Below the pieces are notes generated by a model. It was not told the DNA's origin. It ran no database searches and saw only the letters and a program-made list of their open reading frames with translations. From Mariniplasma anaerobium (lineage in GTDB: Bacteria; Bacillota_I; Bacilli_A; Acholeplasmatales; Acholeplasmataceae), in the NCBI RefSeq assembly GCF_016865445.1, contig NZ_AP024412.1, forward strand, positions 372,001 through 436,000: a DNA stretch of 64,000 nt, read 5' to 3'. The stretch's first letter is position 1. The number at the start of each line of letters is the position of its first letter. The position numbers and the translations under genes were made by a program. Below are positions 57,850 to 64,000 of this stretch, one piece after another.

Positions 57850-59622
57850 ATGTTATTTGGAAAGCATTTTAGAAAATATTATTTAAAATACGCCCTATTT
57901 TTTTTAGTGGGTGTTTTTGTGTTAATAGCGGTCGACTGGCTACAGTTAGAAATCCCACAAATTATTGGTAGAATTATTGATACATTATATCAAGATCAAG
58001 TAGATGAACAAATGATTTTAGATGGCATAAGAAGAATTGCAACTTTAGCAGTAATGATTGCATTTGGTAGATTCTTATGGAGATATACAATATTTGGGGC
58101 GTCAAGAAGAATTGAATATCAACTTCAAAATGTTATGTTTAGACATGGGACTAAATTATCTCAAAGTTTTTATGCTAATGAAAAAGTTGGGGGATTAATG
58201 AGTTATTTCATTAATGACTTACAAGCAATTCGTATGGCATTTGGACCAGGCTTATTGATGTTAGTAGATGGATTTTTCTTAGGGGGCTTTGCGATTTATC
58301 GTATGGCAAACTTAAATGGAAAATTGACTATTATAGCTGCAATCCCTATGTTATTATTGACTGTTGTTATGGTTTTTATTAGAAAGAGTATGAGTGCTAA
58401 GTTTAAACTTAGACAAAAATCTTTTGAAGAATTAAGTGATTATACTCAAGAAAACTTTTCTGGAATTACAGTTATTAAAGCATTTGTTAGAGAAGCAAAA
58501 GAGTATTTACTATTTAAACAAAGAAACGATAACTTATATAATAAGCAAATGGGATTTGTTAAATATATGGTATTTGTAAATATCATGATTTCATTGGCAT
58601 TAAATGTAGTTATTTTAACTATTATTGTTTATGGTAGTTTACTTGTTATTTATAGAGAATCAACCGGATTAACTCCAGGACAATTAACAGAATATATAAG
58701 TTACTTCTTTACGTTAATTTGGCCTACTATGGCGCTTTCAAGGTTCATTCAAATTCAATCACAAGCTAAAGCAAGTGCTGAAAGAATCGAATCTTTCTTG
58801 GATCATGAGGTTGAAATTAAAGATAGTGATGATGTTGAACATGTTGAAAATTTAAAAGGTAATATTGAAGTCAGAAATTTAACTTTTCAATATCCTGATG
58901 GAGATCAGCCAGTATTAAAAGATGTTTCATTTCAAATTGAAGCAGGTCAAATGGTTGGAATTCTAGGAAGAACTGGTTCAGGGAAAAGTTCATTAGTAGA
59001 TTTATTTTTACGTATTTATAACTTAGATAAAAATCAGATTTTTATTGATGGTCATGATATTATGAAACTTCCAATTCATACCGTAAGAGAAACTATTGGA
59101 TATGTACCACAAGATAATTTCTTATTTTCTGAGTCTATTACTTCTAATATAGGATTTGCATATCAAGAAATTAGTGGCGAAAAGATTGAAGAAGCTGCAA
59201 GATTATCAGATGTTTATGATAACATTATGGAGTTTAAAGAAAAATTTCAAACAGTTTTAGGAGAACGTGGTGTTACAGTTTCTGGTGGACAAAAACAAAG
59301 AATCAGCATCGCTAGAGCATTAGCTAAAAATCCTGAAGTGTTAGTATTAGATGATTCAGTATCTGCAGTTGACACAAAAACTGAAGATGCAATTATTAGT
59401 AATCTACATCGTGTTAGAAAAGGTAGAACAACAATATTTATTGCTCACCGTATTTCAACAGTTAAAAAGATGGATAAAATTATATTATTAGATGACGGTA
59501 GAGTTGCTGCCGTTGGATCACATAAAGAATTACTTAAGACATGTAAACTATATCAAGATATGGTTAAACGTCAACAATTAGAAAATTTAGTTCAAGGAGG
59601 TAGTTCTAATGAAGGACTTTAA
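57850..59622 (+). CDS. ABC exporter half-transporter, degenerate-site subunit (second pair)
   Basis: A 590-residue fused membrane-ATPase subunit. Six helices span about residues 12-310; the ATPase has GRTGSGKSS, VPQDNF at the Q-loop, signature VSGGQ, and Walker B VLVLDDSVSAVD with Asp in place of the catalytic Glu, then AHRIST. This repeats the layout of the gene at 15354. Start follows AAGGAGCAC. It overlaps the next gene by 14 bases. It lies behind the DUF2089/SHOCT-like genes, which suggests that those genes control it. Substrate unknown. Confidence 0.86.
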   Translation: MLFGKHFRKYYLKYALFFLVGVFVLIAVDWLQLEIPQIIGRIIDTLYQDQVDEQMILDGIRRIATLAVMIAFGRFLWRYTIFGASRRIEYQLQNVMFRHGTKLSQSFYANEKVGGLMSYFINDLQAIRMAFGPGLLMLVDGFFLGGFAIYRMANLNGKLTIIAAIPMLLLTVVMVFIRKSMSAKFKLRQKSFEELSDYTQENFSGITVIKAFVREAKEYLLFKQRNDNLYNKQMGFVKYMVFVNIMISLALNVVILTIIVYGSLLVIYRESTGLTPGQLTEYISYFFTLIWPTMALSRFIQIQSQAKASAERIESFLDHEVEIKDSDDVEHVENLKGNIEVRNLTFQYPDGDQPVLKDVSFQIEAGQMVGILGRTGSGKSSLVDLFLRIYNLDKNQIFIDGHDIMKLPIHTVRETIGYVPQDNFLFSESITSNIGFAYQEISGEKIEEAARLSDVYDNIMEFKEKFQTVLGERGVTVSGGQKQRISIARALAKNPEVLVLDDSVSAVDTKTEDAIISNLHRVRKGRTTIFIAHRISTVKKMDKIILLDDGRVAAVGSHKELLKTCKLYQDMVKRQQLENLVQGGSSNEGL

Positions 59623-61399
59623 GGACAACACTCGCGAACGAAGTGACAAAGAGGTTTTACGAAGATTAGTTAGATATATGTTGCCATATAAAAAACAATT
59701 TTTCTGGATTGTCGTCATGATGTTTATTGGGATTGCTATTCAGTTATTGCCTCCATTTTTAATTGGTTTTACTGTAGATACAGTCTCAAGTGATGTATTG
59801 ACTCAAACGCAAAAATTGTATCGAATTCTTATAATGGGTGGATCATTTATAGTTGCATTAATTGTAGGAAATACAATAAACTATTTCCAATCCATCTTAC
59901 TACAAAAAGTTGGACAACAAACAGTTGTAACACTTAGAAATGATGTATTTAATCACATTGAAAACTTAGCGATTAGTCAAATCAATGAAGTTCCTGTTGG
60001 TAAATTAGTAACAAGAGTTGTTAATGATACAAACACAATTAGTGAAATGTATACCAGTGTTGCAGTAAATTTAGTTAAAAACATTATTTACATATTCGCA
60101 ATTTTAGTAGTTATCTTAGTTATTAGTATTAAAATGACTTTATATGTATTAATTGTTATACCATTTGTTATCATAGCCTCCATTCTATTTAGAAAGTTCT
60201 CAAGAGCATCTTATAGAAGAGTACGTGCAAATGTTGCAGAAGTTAATGCATTTTTATCAGAAAACTTATCTGGTATGAAAATCACTCAAATATTTAATCA
60301 AGAAGAAAAGAAGAAAAATGAGTTTTTTGAAAAAACAACAAATCTAAAAAAGAGTTATTTAAGAGAAATATTAGTTTTTGGTATATATAGACCAACTATA
60401 TACCTATCAGCAATGATAGGATCTATACTTGTTTTATTTATAGGCTATCAAGAAGTTATGGCAGGAGTTATTACTGCAGGTATATTATTTTCTTTTTATA
60501 ATTATGTAGGTGACTTTTTCCAACCTATCCAACAGTTGGCTGAAGACTTTAACATTTTACAAAATTCATTTGCTAGTGCAGAAAAAATATTTGATGTACT
60601 AGATACTAAACCTATTATTGCAGATGAAGATGATGCAATTGAACTCGAATCATTTAGTGGTAGAATTGAATTTAAAGATGTTTGGTTTAAGTATATAGAA
60701 GATGAATGGGTGTTAAAAGGTGTTAGTTTTGATGTAAATCCAGGAGATACTGTGGCCTTTGTTGGAGCAACCGGTTCTGGTAAGACAACTATATTAAGTT
60801 TAATTGTAAGAAATTATGACATCCAAAAAGGTCAAATACTAATTGATGGTGTTGATATTAAACGTATTAAACGATCATCTCTTAGAAAACATATTGGCCA
60901 AATGTTACAAGATGTGTTCTTATTTAGTGGAACGATTAAAGATAATATCACTTTAAAAGATGATGAAATCACAAAAGAAGAAGTTATATCATCAAGTGAG
61001 TATGTTGGAGCAAATACATTTATTGATAAATTGCCAGATAGTTATGATCATGTAGTACTGGAGAGAGGAAACAACTTCTCTAGTGGTCAAAGACAGTTAA
61101 TATCATTTGCAAGAGCTCTTGTATATAATCCTAGTTTAATGATTTTAGATGAAGCTACTGCAAACATAGATAGTGAAACAGAAGAATTAATTCAAGAGTC
61201 ACTTCAAAAATTGATGAACATTTCAACAATGCTTATCGTAGCACATAGATTATCAACTATACAACATAGTGATAAAATCATCGTTATGCAAAAAGGTGAA
61301 ATTAAAGAATTTGGTAGTCACCAAGATTTACTTCAATTAAAAGGATTGTATTACAATCTTTATAGATTGCAATATGATGAAGAGTTACAAATAAAATAA
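59609..61399 (+). CDS. ABC exporter half-transporter, catalytic-site subunit (second pair)
   Basis: A 596-residue partner: six membrane helices, then GATGSGKTT, the degenerate signature FSSGQ, and Walker B LMILDEATANID with the catalytic Glu, then AHRLST. With the preceding subunit it should form a heterodimer with one active ATP site, like LmrCD or BmrCD. Start follows AAGGAGGTAG inside the preceding gene. A terminator ends the unit. The N-terminal cytoplasmic tail is charged (DNTRERSDKEVLRR). Confidence 0.86.
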   Translation: MKDFKDNTRERSDKEVLRRLVRYMLPYKKQFFWIVVMMFIGIAIQLLPPFLIGFTVDTVSSDVLTQTQKLYRILIMGGSFIVALIVGNTINYFQSILLQKVGQQTVVTLRNDVFNHIENLAISQINEVPVGKLVTRVVNDTNTISEMYTSVAVNLVKNIIYIFAILVVILVISIKMTLYVLIVIPFVIIASILFRKFSRASYRRVRANVAEVNAFLSENLSGMKITQIFNQEEKKKNEFFEKTTNLKKSYLREILVFGIYRPTIYLSAMIGSILVLFIGYQEVMAGVITAGILFSFYNYVGDFFQPIQQLAEDFNILQNSFASAEKIFDVLDTKPIIADEDDAIELESFSGRIEFKDVWFKYIEDEWVLKGVSFDVNPGDTVAFVGATGSGKTTILSLIVRNYDIQKGQILIDGVDIKRIKRSSLRKHIGQMLQDVFLFSGTIKDNITLKDDEITKEEVISSSEYVGANTFIDKLPDSYDHVVLERGNNFSSGQRQLISFARALVYNPSLMILDEATANIDSETEELIQESLQKLMNISTMLIVAHRLSTIQHSDKIIVMQKGEIKEFGSHQDLLQLKGLYYNLYRLQYDEELQIK

Positions 61400-61407
61400 A
61401 CGTTTAT

Positions 61408-61436
61408 GGAGAAGCTTTAGCTTCTCCTTTTTTTTT
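61408..61436 (+). terminator. Terminator after the second ABC pair
   Basis: GGAGAAGC (61408-61415), TTTA loop, GCTTCTCC (61420-61427), then nine T. Confidence 0.93.
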
Positions 61437-61474
61437 ATTCGATAAAGATGCCATAAATTTTTTACTATTTCATC

Positions 61475-61529
61475 TTGTAAAATCAATATTTATATGCTAT
61501 ACTTAATATGAAATTAAGGTAAGCCTTAA
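61475..61529 (+). promoter_or_regulatory. Promoter and DtxR-like box of the ZIP-DtxR operon
   Basis: TTGTAA (61475-61480), 17-bp spacer, TATACT (61498-61503) with TG at 61495-61496. TTAAGG-TAAG-CCTTAA (61514-61529) is a palindrome around the start of transcription. It matches the known DtxR/IdeR box TTAGGTTAGSCTAACCTAA at about 12 of 19 positions when aligned. Confidence 0.75.
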
Positions 61530-61557
61530 AATATAAAACGAAAGATAGGTGGTTTTC

Positions 61558-62382
61558 ATGTTAGAGTGGTTTATGGCGTTGAGTTTTCCATTGCAAGCCT
61601 TACTGGCAACTTTGTTTACATGGGGAGTTACTGCACTAGGTGCAGCGTTAGTTTATTTTTTCAAAACAATTAATAGAAATGTATTTAATTTAATGTTAGG
61701 ATTTGCTTCAGGTGTTATGATTGCAGCAAGTTTTTGGTCATTATTAGCACCAGCCATTGAAATGGCAAATGAACAAGGTGCAATTTCATGGCTTGTTGTT
61801 GCTATTGGTTTTGGAGCCGGTGGAGTATTCTTATACATAGCAGATAAAACAGTACCCCATATGCATTTTGGTATGAATCATGATAAAGAAGGACTTCCAA
61901 CAAAATTAAAAAGAAATATTTTACTTGTATTTTCTATTACCCTTCATAATATTCCAGAAGGATTAGCAGTTGGGGTTGCATTTGGTGCAATTCAATATAC
62001 AACTGGTGATCCAGTTGCAGCAACACTTTCAGCAATCGGATTAGCTTTAGGAATTGGTATACAAAACTTTCCAGAAGGTGCAGCAGTATCTATTCCGCTG
62101 CGACAAGAAGGAGTTTCAATGCACAAGTCATTTTTATTAGGACAAGCATCTGGATTAGTAGAACCAATTGCCGGTGTTGCAGGAGCGCTTTTGGTTATAT
62201 CTATTAGCCAAATTCTACCTTACGCACTAGCATTTGCTGCAGGAGCTATGATTTATGTTGTAGTTGAAGAGTTAATACCAGAAGCACAACAAAAACAAAC
62301 ACCTGAAGGTGCACATTTTGCAACCTTTGGCGTTATGGTTGGATTTATTTTGATGATGATGCTAGATGTAGCATTAAGTTAG
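61558..62382 (+). CDS. ZIP-family metal transporter (GufA/ZupT-like)
   Basis: A 274-residue membrane protein with eight predicted helices. Helix 4 has HNIPEGLAVGVAFG and helix 5 NFPEGAAVSIPL, the two metal-binding motifs of the ZIP family; a His-rich loop (PHMHFGMNHD) lies between helices 3 and 4. It would import zinc, iron or manganese. Start at 61558 follows GATAGGTGG; an earlier start at 61549 lies inside that site. It is 16 bases from the DtxR-family gene and shares its operator, so import and sensing are linked. Confidence 0.87.
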   Translation: MLEWFMALSFPLQALLATLFTWGVTALGAALVYFFKTINRNVFNLMLGFASGVMIAASFWSLLAPAIEMANEQGAISWLVVAIGFGAGGVFLYIADKTVPHMHFGMNHDKEGLPTKLKRNILLVFSITLHNIPEGLAVGVAFGAIQYTTGDPVAATLSAIGLALGIGIQNFPEGAAVSIPLRQEGVSMHKSFLLGQASGLVEPIAGVAGALLVISISQILPYALAFAAGAMIYVVVEELIPEAQQKQTPEGAHFATFGVMVGFILMMMLDVALS

Positions 62383-62398
62383 AAAAGAGTGTGAAATC

Positions 62399-63064
62399 AT
62401 GCTAAATAGAGCAGAAGAAGATTATATTAAAACTATATATGAATTAACAATTCAAAATGAAGATATTTTAGTTAAGACTAATGTGATTTCTGAACATTTT
62501 GGATATACAGATCAATCAGTTAATGAAATGATTAAAAAACTAGCTAATAAAAAGTTAGTTTCTTTTCTACCATATAAAGGTGTGAAATTAACACCAAAAG
62601 GTAGAAATGAAGCTATTAGAATGGTTAGAGTTCATAGAATTTGGGAAGTTTTTTTAACAGAAAAATTAGGTTTTTCATGGGAAGATGTCCATGAAGATGC
62701 AGAAAAACTTGAGCATGCTACAAGCAAAGATTTGCTTGAACGTTTATATGCTTTTTTAGGAAAACCAGACTATTGTCAACATGGTAATCCTATTCCTGAT
62801 GAAAATGGACTTGTTAAATTAGTTTCTCACTTCAGTTTGGATCAATGTAGTGTTGGAGATTGTTTTAAAATGACAAGAGTACTAGATTTTAAAGCGTTGT
62901 TAACATATCTAAACCAAGAAAATATTAGTCTAAACGATGAATTTGAAGTCATTGAAAAAGATGAGTTTAATAGCATTATAAAGATTAAACATCAACATGA
63001 AGAAATAACAATATCCTTAAAGACTGCAAAGATGCTTTTTGGAAGCGTTGTAAATAAGTCATAA
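62399..63064 (+). CDS. DtxR/MntR-family metal-dependent repressor
   Basis: A 221-residue regulator. Residues about 1-70 are the winged helix (AEEDYIKTIYEL, then TDQSVNEMIKKLANKKL). The dimer and metal domain has VHRIWEVFL, VHEDAEKLEH and PDYCQHGNPIP with the usual Glu, His and Cys ligands. The C-terminal part (about 145-220) is a FeoA/SH3-like domain, so it is a full-length DtxR type and not a short MntR. The metal may be Fe, Mn or Zn. The palindrome upstream of its operon is the obvious target; the FTR1 gene may be another. Confidence 0.87.
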   Translation: MLNRAEEDYIKTIYELTIQNEDILVKTNVISEHFGYTDQSVNEMIKKLANKKLVSFLPYKGVKLTPKGRNEAIRMVRVHRIWEVFLTEKLGFSWEDVHEDAEKLEHATSKDLLERLYAFLGKPDYCQHGNPIPDENGLVKLVSHFSLDQCSVGDCFKMTRVLDFKALLTYLNQENISLNDEFEVIEKDEFNSIIKIKHQHEEITISLKTAKMLFGSVVNKS

Positions 63065-63100
63065 TGAATAAAAATAAACTAGAAAGGAGCTAATCATTAT

Positions 63101-64000
63101 ATGTTAAAAGAAATATTAAAACTAAAAAGAAAAGATATGATACAAAAGCTTGATGAAATTCATGGCTTTGATATGGCACAATCATTTCTTGAACTTAAAC
63201 CTGAAGAAAAAATAAAACTCTATACTGTTATAAATAATGAAAAGCTTGCTGATCTAGTTTCTTATTTAGAACCTGATGAAGCAGCATTGATCTTGCAAGA
63301 TTTTGATATTATTAAACAAAAGCAAGTCATTGAAGAAATGGAACCTGATGATGCAGCAGATATCATTTCAGAATTAGAAGAAGATAATCAAGAGCAACTT
63401 TTAAATGCATTAGAAGATTCAAGTGAAATATTATCACTTATAGAATATGATGAAGATGAGACTGGTTCAGCAATGACCACGCTCCTTTTGACTTTAAATC
63501 CTCTAATGGATGTTAAACAGGCAACAAAAAAAGTAATCAAAGAAGCTCCTGAAGTAGAAACTATCTCTACACTATTTGTAGTTGATGAAGCAAACCACTT
63601 TTTAGGCATTGTTGGCTTAAAAAAATTATTAAAAGCGAAACTGCCTTTAACAGTTAAAGATATTATGATAGATCAACCATCTGTTTATGATACAGATCCT
63701 ATCACTGAAACAATTTCTAAAATTAGAAATTATGCTATTTATGAAATTCCTGTTGTTAATCATGATCAAGAACTTTTAGGTATGGTTACTTTAGATGATG
63801 CACTTGATATTTATGAAGACGAAGCACAAGAAGACTTTGAAAAACTATCTGCATTACCTGAAACTATAGAACAAAATGCTTTTAAAACTGCAATGCATAG
63901 AATACCTTGGTTATTGATGTTATTAATTATCTCAATTCCTATTTCATTAGTAACTTCTTTATTTGGAGAAGTGTTAACAGCAGTAGCTATTTTAATTATA
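63101..64000 (+). CDS. mgtE: Magnesium transporter MgtE (3' end outside the window)
   Basis: The reading frame is open from the ATG at 63101 to the window end (300 codons). It begins with the MgtE N-terminal helical domain (about 15-135, with LEPDEAALILQ and MEPDDAADIISELEED). Two CBS domains follow (about 140-255), then a connecting helix, and the first membrane helix begins near 270 (PWLLMLLIISIPISLVTSLF). This is a magnesium-gated channel in which the N and CBS domains sense cytosolic Mg. AAAGGAG lies before the start, 36 bases after the DtxR-family gene without a terminator, so it may be in the same operon. Confidence 0.9.
   Translation, partial: MLKEILKLKRKDMIQKLDEIHGFDMAQSFLELKPEEKIKLYTVINNEKLADLVSYLEPDEAALILQDFDIIKQKQVIEEMEPDDAADIISELEEDNQEQLLNALEDSSEILSLIEYDEDETGSAMTTLLLTLNPLMDVKQATKKVIKEAPEVETISTLFVVDEANHFLGIVGLKKLLKAKLPLTVKDIMIDQPSVYDTDPITETISKIRNYAIYEIPVVNHDQELLGMVTLDDALDIYEDEAQEDFEKLSALPETIEQNAFKTAMHRIPWLLMLLIISIPISLVTSLFGEVLTAVAILII

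Noticed and set aside
1-64000. tRNA, rRNA, CRISPR arrays, prophage or replication origin
   Set aside because: No cloverleaf, rRNA or array structure, phage gene, or DnaA-box cluster was noticed when reading both strands.

Overview
The window reads as chromosomal DNA of a low-GC, wall-less or wall-reduced Firmicute relative, most like the Acholeplasma/Izemoplasma branch of the Mollicutes. The reasons are AT-rich DNA, tight ATGA-coupled operons, a PPi-type phosphofructokinase beside an ATP-type one and a pyruvate phosphate dikinase, and a single-copy recG-plsX-rnc-dnaD-nth run. UGA is a stop here (aroF, cadC, dnaD, nth and others end on it in overlaps with the next gene), so the code is standard, as in acholeplasmas and unlike mycoplasmas. 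The exact genus is an inference. No rRNA, tRNA or CRISPR array was seen.

Layout. 1-6.4 kb: a seven-gene shikimate/tyrosine operon (aroF-tyrA-aroB-aroA-chorismate mutase-aroE-aroC) behind a leader that encodes a 13-residue Tyr-rich peptide and competing hairpins, a candidate attenuator. 6.4-9 kb: cadC-cadA metal efflux with a canonical operator. 9-14 kb: recG, plsX, rnc, a DnaD-domain gene, nth. 14-19 kb: an HTH-TPR regulator and a heterodimeric ABC exporter. 19-22.6 kb: a DUF1295 membrane protein, a membrane-anchored Ig-repeat protein whose start codon lies in a terminator hairpin, and a flavodoxin. 22.7-26.7 kb: dnaE and a cation diffusion facilitator. 26.8-36.2 kb: one 3121-residue protein with a CvpA-like membrane domain and 15 tandem 83/89-residue repeats. 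36.2-39 kb (minus): an M20 peptidase with two membrane proteins. 39-44 kb: PPi-PFK (minus) divergent from ATP-PFK and PPDK. 44-54.6 kb: two bPH2 membrane proteins, an FTR1-type iron permease, a Na/Pi cotransporter, uvrB, an SGNH hydrolase, a Sel1-repeat protein and pepT (minus).

54.68-56.24 kb: an IS110-family element. Its left non-coding end can be folded into two similar stem-loops, as expected of a bridge RNA. Guide-like segments in these loops match the right junction on both sides of one CT dinucleotide, and removing the element restores an inverted repeat, so both ends can be proposed from sequence alone. 56.3-61.4 kb: three small genes sharing a short SHOCT-like helical module, an unreported-looking 41-codon ORF between them, and a second heterodimeric ABC exporter. 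61.4-64 kb: a ZIP metal transporter and DtxR-family regulator behind a DtxR-like palindrome, then mgtE, cut by the window end.

The recurring themes are metal homeostasis (cadCA, fieF-like, FTR1, ZIP/DtxR, mgtE), envelope and export functions (two ABC heterodimers, bPH2 pair, large surface proteins) and a PPi-linked glycolytic node. The best candidates for new biology are the IS110 bridge RNA with its reconstructed target, the Tyr leader peptide, and the giant repeat protein.
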